A stretch of 64,000 nt of DNA, taken from NCBI GenBank assembly GCA_030849075.1, contig JASAOO010003507.1, positions 19,053-83,052 of the forward strand, in the 5' to 3' direction. The position numbers were made by a program, and so were the translations under genes. The notes below the pieces were generated by a model. That model was not told the origin of the DNA, did no database searches, and saw only the letters and a program-made list of their open reading frames with translations. Numbering within the stretch: position 1 is the first letter of the stretch; each line of letters opens with the position of its first letter. Shown piece after piece: positions 1 through 8,253 of the stretch. Origin of the DNA: Zelonia costaricensis (Eukaryota; Euglenozoa; Kinetoplastea; Trypanosomatida; Trypanosomatidae).

Positions 1-360
1 TCGCGCATGCCCGGTGCCTACGCGTTCTGCTTTAGCAACCGCATGAGCACTCTGACCTCGAAGGTGGTGTCCTTCTCCGTGACGGTGGGCAACGGGAACG
101 CCGCTGATGAGATGCGGCCGCAGACGGGGGAGAGGGACCCGCTGCACCGCTCCATCATGCGCCTGCAGGCGGGTCTGCGCGAGATCGAGGAGCTGCAGCA
201 AGTGCTGCGCACCCGCGAGCGCGAGCACCGCGCCACGGCCGAGGTGGCCAACACCCGCGTCGTGCTGTTCTGCGCGATTGAGATTTTGTTCATTGTGGCC
301 ATGGGCGTCGGCAGCGTCGCCTACCTGCGCAAGATGTTTGTGACGAAGCGCATGGTGTAA
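1..360 (+). CDS. p24/emp24/GOLD family cargo receptor, C-terminal part (5' end outside window)
   Basis: This reading frame is open from the first base and ends at TAA 358-360, so the gene is cut by the window edge. The visible 119 residues show the end of a GOLD beta-sandwich (a PGAYAFCFSN segment, then a strand ending SFSVTVG). A short coiled coil follows, about residues 48-86, starting at DPLHRSIMRLQAGLREIEEL. Then come one membrane helix (VVLFCAIEILFIVAMGVGSVAYL) and a short cytosolic tail, LRKMFVTKRMV. That order is the standard type I architecture of p24 (TMED) proteins, which cycle between ER and Golgi and help load cargo into COPII/COPI vesicles. The tail keeps a phenylalanine and basic residues, as many p24 coat-binding tails do. 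The subfamily cannot be decided without the N-terminal half. Confidence 0.88.
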   Translation, partial: SRMPGAYAFCFSNRMSTLTSKVVSFSVTVGNGNAADEMRPQTGERDPLHRSIMRLQAGLREIEELQQVLRTREREHRATAEVANTRVVLFCAIEILFIVAMGVGSVAYLRKMFVTKRMV

Positions 361-1758
361 GCGGCCAGCACACACACACACACAGTGTCTGATGGGTGGA
401 GGCGGAGAAATGGGTGAGCACGTCGACGACAGAGGCGCGGGAGGGTGGTCGTCCTCTCCCCCGCCGCCGCGTGGCGATGTAGCGCGGTGGGTGCGACGTC
501 GTTGCCGTTGGTCCAGCGTCCTTTATGGGCTTCCGCGAGGACGTCTGCCAGCGATGTTGGAGGGCATCGGCGCAGGTTGATGGGCGAAGAGGGCCGGAGG
601 AGGTGGGAAGAGGGGAAGGCAAGAGGGCGGAGGCAGCGGAGGGGAGCTGTCCCCTCGTTCAGCCACTCCGTGGTCTTTCCCTCGCGTGTGTTTCACGGGC
701 GAAGCGTTGCGCCTACACACACCGTCCCGAGCAGCCCTCGAAGGCGAGCAAGAAGCCGCTCTGCTGGTGCGGCGGCCGAGCAGCGGCACGCAATCCTCCA
801 CGCGCTCCCCCCTCACTGCTTCTTCGCACACGCCGCACCGAAGTGAGAAAGCTAGAAGGAAACAAACAAAAAAATAAAAAAAGCGCCTTCACTACTGCGG
901 CGGCGTGCTTCATCTCGCTGCGCCTGGTTCGGTGAGCTGGCACCTGGTGCAGGCAACTCGTTGACTGTTGCGCTGGCGTGTATATGTGCGTTTGTGTGGG
1001 GTGTCGTGAAGTGTACATGTGTTTTGCTTGCTTTTCGAGACCACTGTCGGTGTCTGTGTGTGTGTGTGTGGTGCATGCATCACGAAGACAAACAGCGCGC
1101 AGGCACTCCCACGAGAGGTGAAGACGTGAAAAGATGAAGCGAAGAGTAGTGGTGTCCTCCCCGTCGCGCGGCGCACTGACGATGGTGCTGGCTTGTCCCC
1201 CTTCTTGCCTCCTTCCTTGTCTCTCATCAGGTTCTTGTGTAAAACGCACAGGAAGCTTCCACGGAGATTCAATTCCGTGGTGGAGAGCGCTGCGAGGACG
1301 CTGCACCCGGCGCGCCGCGTTGTGGTACCTCGCGGAATGGAAGAGGTCCCGCCTCGGGTCCAGGGATGGCGTGCCTGCTGTCGCAGTTCAACGGGCGGCA
1401 ACTAATGCGCCGCCCTGAGCGGGGTGCAAAGAAAAAAAAAAGGACAGCGGAGGGGTGGCATGACGCATTGACGTCTCCAGCTGCGTTGTGCGAGCACAGC
1501 CGCGGCTCGTGAGAAGGGATGGACATGCACGGCTCCACTTTCTACTCGCCACCCCCTCTCTCTCTCTCTCTCGCCTCACGCGCCCTCTCTCAGTCTAAGA
1601 GAAGTGCAGCGACGACTGTAGCCTCACCTAGGCGGCGCACTCTTCTCTCCCTCACTCTGCACTTGGATATCTTGACAGCGACGTACACCCCTGCCCTGTT
1701 CAAGCGGCACTGCCCACAAACACCCATACACAAATACGCACACCCACACGCGCACACG
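361..1758. other. Intergenic spacer (p24 3' UTR / CFAP161 5' UTR)
   Basis: No convincing gene is seen; open frames here are short and of biased composition. It holds a CA tract at 369-384, a TG tract at 1055-1070, an A-run at 1432-1441 and, near the right end, a CT-rich tract that probably directs trans-splicing of the next gene. Confidence 0.7.
1549..1593 (+). promoter_or_regulatory. Candidate trans-splice acceptor for the CFAP161-like gene
   Basis: An uninterrupted CT-rich tract is followed by CAG, with AG at 1592-1593. Use of this site would give a 165-nt 5' UTR before the ATG at 1759. It also excludes the upstream part of the same open frame, which would otherwise add pyrimidine-encoded residues. 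Confidence 0.6.
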
Positions 1759-2655
1759 ATGCCTCGCAAGGCGTTGCTGGGCAATTGGTTTGAGGAGGAG
1801 GCGTACGAGCGGGACCGCCGCCGGCTGATGCAGGGCCGCAGCGGCGGTCTCGTCGAGGCCTCGGCTGAGGTGGCGCACCTCATGGCGAAGATCCGCCACC
1901 ACAACACGCCACACGCCATCGCCCCCATCGCCGAGGACGGCTTCCTGCGCTTTTACGTGCCGCTCATGCTGCAGAACGCGCACACGTGCGGCTTCCTCAG
2001 CGTCGACCTCGACGACCGCAAGACGGTCTCGACAGGGTGGCAGGTTGCGTGCTCCACCGCACCGACAGAGGAGGCCACGGCGCGGTGCACGGTGGTGCTC
2101 GTGCCGGCGGCGATGCCACGGACGGACGCCTTCCCGATCCCCGAAGATGAGGCGGACATGGTGCACTACGGGCAGCCCTTCTACCTCATGACGGTGCGCG
2201 AGCTCTGCCCGGACCCGCTCTTCCTCATGTCCGAGTCCTTCTCGCCCGGCTGCGCGTCCCCTGTGACGGCGACGCTGCAGCACACGTACTTCTCGCCCGA
2301 TGGCGGCAGCGCGGCGGCGATGTGGTGCGTCGATGACGCCAACCCCGCCTACGAGGAGGACGTCCGCGACCACCCGGTGAAGGCCGATGACGTGGTGCGC
2401 ATTCGCCACAACATGACCGCCGTGCCGCTGGCGAGCCTCAAGGAGGTGTTCTACAACGACTTTGGCCCACAGTTCGAGGTGGGCTGTGGGCGGCTCACGG
2501 CCCTCGCGACGAAGAAGCGCGGCGGCCCACCGGCGTCGGCGAACTTGTGGATGTTCATCCACGACGGGCAGGGACGGCAGGCGGCTGATGCTGCAAGCGA
2601 CGAGGATACCGTGAAGGGGGCCGCCGACTCGCAGAAGTCCGCAGCCGCGCGGTGA
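1759..2655 (+). CDS. CFAP161-like axonemal (microtubule inner) protein
   Basis: The product has 298 residues. It begins MPRKALLGNWFEEEAYERDR, matching the N-terminal GNW-E-x-YLEE-type start of CFAP161 (formerly C15orf26). It keeps the family's order of blocks: a short helix, an EDGFLRFYVPLMLQN strand pair (about 59-72), HYGQPFYLMTV (136-145), a segment on the bound state of the loop (FLMSES, 155-160), and ending VGCGRLTALATKK...NLWMFI (241-267). CFAP161 proteins sit inside doublet microtubules of motile cilia and help stabilise them; the role in this flagellate is inferred from that. The frame is open for a further 80 codons upstream, but those residues are low complexity and lie before a good splice acceptor, so I chose 1759. 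The tail from about 272 is disordered. I am fairly sure of the family and less sure of one-to-one orthology. Confidence 0.8.
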   Translation: MPRKALLGNWFEEEAYERDRRRLMQGRSGGLVEASAEVAHLMAKIRHHNTPHAIAPIAEDGFLRFYVPLMLQNAHTCGFLSVDLDDRKTVSTGWQVACSTAPTEEATARCTVVLVPAAMPRTDAFPIPEDEADMVHYGQPFYLMTVRELCPDPLFLMSESFSPGCASPVTATLQHTYFSPDGGSAAAMWCVDDANPAYEEDVRDHPVKADDVVRIRHNMTAVPLASLKEVFYNDFGPQFEVGCGRLTALATKKRGGPPASANLWMFIHDGQGRQAADAASDEDTVKGAADSQKSAAAR

Positions 2656-3963
2656 TGCCGGAGTGGGTTCGGTGCCGCGAGAGGCCTGCAGGCGGGTGAT
2701 GGTTCACAGAGATGCCTGGTGCACGTAGCAGAGAGGCGGGAGAAGGGGAAGTGGAGGGGGTCCGTGTACTTGGTGGATCTGTAGGTGCCATGTGCATGAG
2801 CGTGTACTCCACTCCTTTCGCTCCCCTCTGGAACCTGTACCTACCGCCACGAACTTCACCGTCCCTGCTGCTCGATGCCACTCGTCTCACGTGCTACGGC
2901 TGGACTTCAGCTGGACGCCGTGCACCGGGCGCGCATTTGCTCCCCCAGTGGAGGAGTTTTCCTGATGTACACTACGGCACGTCCACGCTCCGAAGGCGGG
3001 TGACGTTTAGCGCGTCGCGCGTGCACGTGCAGCTGCCCGCCTTCTCCTTTGTGGGGGCTTACCCTCCTCAGATGAGCCGCAGTGGGTGTGAGGTTGCGGC
3101 TTTTGTGTCGATGATGTGCAACAAGCAACGAAATATACATACACACACAACAGAGTAGCAACGACGAAAATGGGACGGCGAGCACTTCCATGAAACAAAA
3201 AAAAAAAAGAGTGAGGTCGCGATGGGTTTGGCGGCACACTGCGGACTTATTGTTTGAACCCCGGCTTTGCTTTGGCCCAGTGTGTGTGTGTGTGTGTGTG
3301 TGTGTTTGTGCTAGCGTTCACGTTGCCGACGTGCATTCACACACCCACGCATGCCGCCACATGTTCCTGTCGTGTGCGGGATGCGGCGAAGAAGTCAAGA
3401 GGGAGGAGGGGGGGGGGAAGGGGCAGGGGAACGGGGGTGTCTGCTTGGCGCGGAGGGTGAAACGGAGCGCGAAGAGGGGGCGCCGTGGCACTGCTTCCAG
3501 TGCGATGTCAACGCTGCATCGTCGGTCAGCCGCCTGGGTTCTTCTTCGGTTTGCGACTTGCTCTCTGCCCCGTCCTCCACCTCTCTCTCTCTGTTAGCGC
3601 CTCCGCTCCCACCGCTTTGAGCGCATCTCATCACACGTCTGCTGTCCCTCTTTTCTTTTCTTTTCGCGCGTCGTGTCGGCGCTCCTCCGTCGTCTTTGTC
3701 CGAACGCGAACGCGCACGCGCGTGGGTTGCGGTCTGGCACCCCCCCCGCACGCCTCCTCCTGCGTACAAGCGCCTCGCCTCGTGTGCCGTGGAGACCCAC
3801 CACTGTGTAGCACGTGTCCCATATCTCACGACCCCCCCTCCCCCCACAAACACACATCCGTCGACTGCACGTTTCGACTTCCTTGTCGGCCACTCACCAC
3901 AGGGGGGGGGACTGACAACTCTGCACCCCGTGCTCTTGAACGCGGTACAGACGAGCTGCACGC
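2656..3963. other. Intergenic spacer
   Basis: No gene is seen. It contains an A-run at 3197-3208, a pure TG tract at 3280-3305, a G-rich stretch around 3403-3440 and several CT-rich tracts between 3550 and 3960 that precede the next gene. Confidence 0.7.
3550..3597 (+). promoter_or_regulatory. Candidate trans-splice acceptor for the canopy-like gene
   Basis: A CT-rich run ends in TTAG (AG at 3596-3597), giving a 366-nt 5' UTR. Other pyrimidine tracts closer to the ATG (for example 3646-3664) could be used instead, so the site is uncertain. Confidence 0.35.
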
Positions 3964-5121
3964 ATGGCGTCTCACAGAGGTGCGCGGGCCCGCCTCGTGG
4001 TGCCCTCTTCCCTCGTACTGCTGCTGCTGCTGGCCACGGTGCTGCTGCTGGCTTGTCCGCTGCACCCCGCCAGCGTGGTGGCAGCCGCGCAGGGCCACTC
4101 GGTACGACCGCTGCACGGCCCCGGCTACGAGCACCTCGACTGCTCCGCCTGCCTGACCGTCGCTCGCACGCTCTTTTCTCGCCTCAACGACACGCTTTCC
4201 ACGAATCCGTCAACGTACCTCATCTCCCACCGACTCGACAAGGAGAACCAGCTCCGTCGGCGCCGCTACCGCAACAGCGAGCTCCTCGTGACCGAGGTGA
4301 TGGAGAACGTGTGCGTCTCGTACACGAACGACGAGCGCTCGCTGCGGCTGCACCCCAAGTCAAAGGTACGCCTGTACCATCAGCAGATCTTCGGCGACAT
4401 CGCCCTCGGCGTGCGACACGCGCTGCGCGAGGATGAGCTGTACCCTGCCGATGCGGACCCGACCGCGTGGGACGACCGACTGGACGGCCACCGCTTCACC
4501 ATCGGCACCGTCTACAGCCCGAAGGACGCGGATGCGCTGCACGGGATGCAGAACCTGGCTGCTGCCCCGACGATGTGCGCGCTGCTCATGGAGGAGCTGG
4601 AGGAGGAGGTGGAGGAGCTCGTCAAGACGGCCGGCACGCAGGCGGAGTTGGAATACGGCCTCTGCGGCATGGCCCTCCCGGTGAAGAGCCCCGGGGGCGA
4701 TGGCGACGCGCGGCCCGACTCGGCGTCGGCGGTGAAGCCGGTGACGAATATATGCGCCGACGAGGAGATGCTGCGCGCGGCGGCGCACCGGGATCAGCTT
4801 CGCTGGTCGCAGTACACGCGTCGCGAGGCGTGGCGGGTGGCGGAGCGTGCGGAACGCAAGAAGGCCGCGGCCACCGCCGCCGCAGCGGCCGCTCCGGCCA
4901 CTGCGGCAGACACCGACTCCGCAGAGGGTGGTGACGCCACCACCACCACGACGTCGCCGCCGCCACCAAGGGACACGGCGGGTGCAGGCAACACGACGGA
5001 CGGTGATACGACGGACGTGGCTGTCACCGCTGCGGTAGAGGACGCCACACCCGGCACCGAAGCAACGGATGCCGACAAAGGCGCCAATACAGCGGGAGAT
5101 GACGGCGACGGCGATCTGTGA
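3964..5121 (+). CDS. Canopy-like (DUF3456/saposin-type) secretory-pathway protein
   Basis: This is a 385-residue protein. A clear signal peptide (leucine-rich core, residues 13-31) leads into a cysteine-patterned domain. Cysteines fall at about 60, 63, 117, 205, 234 and 264: a CxxC, then a SELLVTEVMENVC block (105-117), then three widely spaced cysteines. This is the six-cysteine arrangement of canopy proteins, which are ER-lumenal helpers of receptor folding in animals. Residues 206-222 are a very acidic helix. From about 300 the protein becomes a disordered Ala/Thr/Asp tail ending GDGDL. The last four residues, DGDL, resemble the divergent KDEL-like ER-retrieval signals of trypanosomatids (such as MDDL), which would fit an ER location; that is inference. 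Substrate and partner are unknown. The alternative is a generic saposin-like secreted protein. Confidence 0.72.
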   Translation: MASHRGARARLVVPSSLVLLLLLATVLLLACPLHPASVVAAAQGHSVRPLHGPGYEHLDCSACLTVARTLFSRLNDTLSTNPSTYLISHRLDKENQLRRRRYRNSELLVTEVMENVCVSYTNDERSLRLHPKSKVRLYHQQIFGDIALGVRHALREDELYPADADPTAWDDRLDGHRFTIGTVYSPKDADALHGMQNLAAAPTMCALLMEELEEEVEELVKTAGTQAELEYGLCGMALPVKSPGGDGDARPDSASAVKPVTNICADEEMLRAAAHRDQLRWSQYTRREAWRVAERAERKKAAATAAAAAAPATAADTDSAEGGDATTTTTSPPPPRDTAGAGNTTDGDTTDVAVTAAVEDATPGTEATDADKGANTAGDDGDGDL

Positions 5122-6670
5122 GCGGCTCGGATAAAAAAAGAAAGCAGCTCGACGACGCTCCCTTCACGGAACGGCTGTGCAGCATGGAGGGCGCACAACA
5201 ACAGCAACAGCGGCAACAAGAAGACTGGAACGGGAGTTGGAGGTGTGTACAGTACGTTGTGTCGCCCAAGGTGCGGCCGTGCACGTGGCTACTCTGAGGC
5301 GCACCGAGATGAACTTGTGCGCTCTCGTGAAGCGTGTTGCACCCGCTGTGCTGCTCAGCCGGCGCTCGCTAGAACGCTCTGTTCCGTACAAGTAGGCGCG
5401 CCTGTTTGTTTTGCTGTTGTCGCGGCGGCATCGCAAGGGGAGCCTCTCACGTGCACAGTGCCCCCCTCCCGCCACCCCAGTCGGCTTGACAATGTAGGTG
5501 AGTCTCGAGCTGCGGTCTCTCGCCCTTGCCGCAACCTTCTTATGTGTCAATGTGTGTGTGTGTGTGTCCTCCTGTGCGTGTGCGGAGGCGTCGGGGGCTC
5601 TTGTATGTGAGGATGCGGTCCTGCGCCGCACCGTCGTTTTTTCGTTTGAACTTGACCGCCGCGCCGCACCGTGGGCAACTCGCTGGTGGGGGCTTTTATT
5701 GGGCTGCGCGGAAGCTGCCACGCAACAGCTCAGGTGTGAAGAGCGCGGCCATGAGGAATCGGGACGACGCACAAGCGCACAAACACCGCGTCGAGTTGAG
5801 AAGAAGAAAAGAGAAGCGGTGAGGCTACACGTGCGCTCCTGCCGGAAGAAGTCGCAGGCACGCAGTGGATGCAGCAATAAGCTCTGCTACTTCGCCGCTC
5901 CAGGCGCCCCCCCCTCCCCCGAGAGAGGGGGAAGTGAACGAAGGCACGCGCTCTCGTTGCCGGAGGAGCGGGGGCTTTGCCCAGGTGCTGAGGCCCCCTC
6001 CCCTCCCCCCCCACCGCTCCCCATCGCGCCTGCGCTTAGCCCGTGCGTAGTTCACGCACGCGTCTCTCCCTCTTTGGTCGATTGCAGCTTCCACGCCCTT
6101 TGCTCCCTCCTTCCCCTGTGTGCGTCTTTTGCGGTTCACCGTTTCTCCTGCGCCCTCTCTCGCTCCCCCGCTCCTTCGCCCTCATACGCGCAAGCGAAAC
6201 TTGCATGCACAGAAGCCCCCACGCGTTCCCCGCTTCCCTCGCTCCCGCTTCCCACTTTGCGGCTTTGTCCGTGTTGGTGTACGTGCACTTGTGTGTGTGT
6301 GTGTGTGTGTGCATGCATGCGTGCGTGTGCACTCCATCTGTCGCGTGCCACGACTCTCCTCTGTCCTTCCTTTTATTTCTGCGATCATTGACCCCGCCGC
6401 TGCTCTCTCCCTCTCTCCCTCCACACACGTGTTTTGCTTGTGTGGACCTGCGTGCTGCGATTCCGTTCAGCCCCGCCGTCGCTCCCTGTTGACGCCGCCT
6501 CCGCTACCTCATCTCCCTTTCTTTTCCACCTCCCTTCCTTCTTCTCTTTTCCATCATACAACCCGCTCCGACGCGAAGACACGGCGCCCGCGACCTCTTT
6601 GAACACAGACAGATACAGACACACACCCACAGACCACAAAACAGCGACATCACCGCGACGGGCAAGCGCC
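5122..6670. other. Intergenic spacer
   Basis: No gene is seen. The first half is the likely 3' UTR of the canopy-like gene. The second half is rich in C/T tracts (about 5980-6180 and 6395-6560) with a TG tract at 6291-6311. Confidence 0.7.
6484..6578 (+). promoter_or_regulatory. Candidate trans-splice acceptor for the endosulfine-like gene
   Basis: A long C/T-rich stretch is followed by the first AG at 6577-6578, giving a 92-nt 5' UTR. Later AGs in the AC-rich stretch up to 6660 are weaker alternatives. Confidence 0.45.
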
Positions 6671-7000
6671 ATGGCGGATCAGGCACCCCCGGGGGTGAAC
6701 ATGCCCAAGAAGCGCGACCCGCGCCTTCGGCAGATGCAGGCCCCGCAGCAGCAGCAGTTCTTCGACTCTGCGGACTACGAGGTGCGCAAGCAGCAGCAAC
6801 AGCAGCAGCAGCAGCAGCGCCATCACCAGCAGGCGACCCCGTCCTCGTCGCAGGCGCACGGGTCACACCCGCAGATGGCGCCCTCCGCCGGCGTGCATCG
6901 GCGGGCGCCGGTGGACATCCCAGCTGGGCCGTCGCGTGGCGCGATGCCGCCACCGTCGAATGGGTACGATGGCGACAAGAGCCGGCCGCCGCGCTGCTGA
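6671..7000 (+). CDS. Endosulfine/ARPP-19 (Igo)-like small protein with polyglutamine tract
   Basis: This small protein has 109 residues. Residues 31-36 read FDSADY, preceded by a basic KKRDPRLRQM segment and followed by EVRK. This matches the FDSGDY/FDSADY core of endosulfine, ARPP-19 and yeast Igo. In those proteins the central serine (Ser33 here) is phosphorylated by Greatwall/Rim15 kinases, and the product binds and inhibits PP2A-B55. Directly after the motif is a polyglutamine tract (41-49) encoded mainly by CAG, then His/Gln/Ser/Pro-rich disorder. The helix that usually precedes the core is much shorter than in animals, so the match rests on the core motif alone. The start ATG is the first in frame after a plausible acceptor. 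Function as a PP2A regulator is inferred. Confidence 0.62.
   Translation: MADQAPPGVNMPKKRDPRLRQMQAPQQQQFFDSADYEVRKQQQQQQQQQRHHQQATPSSSQAHGSHPQMAPSAGVHRRAPVDIPAGPSRGAMPPPSNGYDGDKSRPPRC
6790..6821 (+). repeat. CAG/CAA microsatellite coding for polyglutamine
   Basis: About ten tandem CAG triplets, with one CAA, lie in frame and encode polyglutamine directly downstream of the endosulfine core. Such tracts are prone to length change between strains. Confidence 0.85.
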
Positions 7001-8253
7001 TGGACGCGGACGGGAGCGAAGGGAGCTCTGCCGTAGACAGTCGACGGAAGAGCAGTGCGCCGATCACGTTTCCGTGCGTGTCTGTACGACCTTCTGTTTG
7101 TTGAAGAAGGCGAAGAGGAGGCGGAGGGAAAAAGGGGGGGAAGAGGGAGGAGGTGGCGTGGATAGCGGCGCGCTCGTGCGGAGCATCCCTTGGACGGGGA
7201 GGTACGCAGATGCAGAGCGCAGAGTGTGAAGCATGTTCGAGTGCGCACTCATGCCCTCCACCCCCTTCCCCTCTCCACCCTTCCTGGTTGCGTGCCCTGT
7301 CCTCTTTCCCCGCACGTGCTTCTCCGCGGCCCTTTTCGTTTTATTTTTGCCGTTTTCGCAGTTTTCCCGGTCGCGCTCGAATGGGTTTGTGTGTGAGTTC
7401 GCATGTGCGTGTATGTGTCTCTGGGCGTTGTGATGGGCAGCGACGTCTCGCACGCCGGCTGTGGCTTGTCGTGGGGGGTGCCGTACCGCGTTGAGCATCA
7501 CCACTCCCACTCAGTAGTTTCCTCCATGTCACACGGTCACCAGCACCACGGAACGTCCTTGGGTGCCGACGATAATCGAAAGGAACGGATCAGCGAGGCC
7601 GAACGAGGGAAGGTGGTGCGTATTGTCCGTGGAATGCCCAACGCATTGTCGCACTTGCGGTCTTGCGGGTGAGGCTGAAGGTTGATGCGAACAGGGACGG
7701 GGTGAGATAGCAAGGGAGATGCGACCCACTGCATCGCCCCACCACAGGGCGTTACTGGGCTGACCAACAATGCCGGTGCTGTCTCGATTATTCCTTCCCC
7801 CTTCTCTGCCTCTCTGGAAACTGAGCTGGGGGGGAGAGGTTCCCGTTCTCCTGGCAGCTCCACGTCGTGCGGGTGCAGCAAGAGGCGCAGGCCGCACGTG
7901 CGGCGCAAGAATAACAAGAACAACAACAGGAGGAAAGAGGCCAACATGCGATGTGTTGCTGGTCCCTCGAGAATGCGGCGACTTTCCATGCGGCTCTATC
8001 ATGTCTAAAGTGCTTCACCTCCTCCCCTCCTTGTGTGCGCGATCGACATGCACGTCGTCCACTCAACGTCCCCCGTCTGTCTCGCCACAGCAGCTGCCAA
8101 ATTTGGTGCTTTTCTGTGTGTGTTTTCGGGTCAGCTCTCACTCCCCTCCTCCCCCCGAAAAGGTGCACCTGTGTAATCACGTACACCGACCTCAGCCGGC
8201 TGACCAACAGCGCACTCAACCCCAGCACTGCGTGCGCATCTGTCCCTCTCGCC
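7001..8253. other. Intergenic spacer
   Basis: No gene is seen. The left part is G/A-rich (7105-7155), the middle is C/T-rich (7255-7370), and the right part carries C/T tracts at about 8020-8090 and 8128-8157 upstream of the CFAP100-like start. Confidence 0.7.
8063..8090 (+). promoter_or_regulatory. Candidate trans-splice acceptor for the CFAP100-like gene
   Basis: A pyrimidine-rich run ends in GCCACAG (AG 8089-8090), giving a 163-nt 5' UTR. A second option is AG 8161-8162 after a C-rich tract. Confidence 0.45.

Noticed and set aside
1519..1758. N-terminal extension of the CFAP161-like frame
   Set aside because: It contains the splice tract and codes for Ser/Leu/Thr/His low complexity; homology to CFAP161 begins at 1759.
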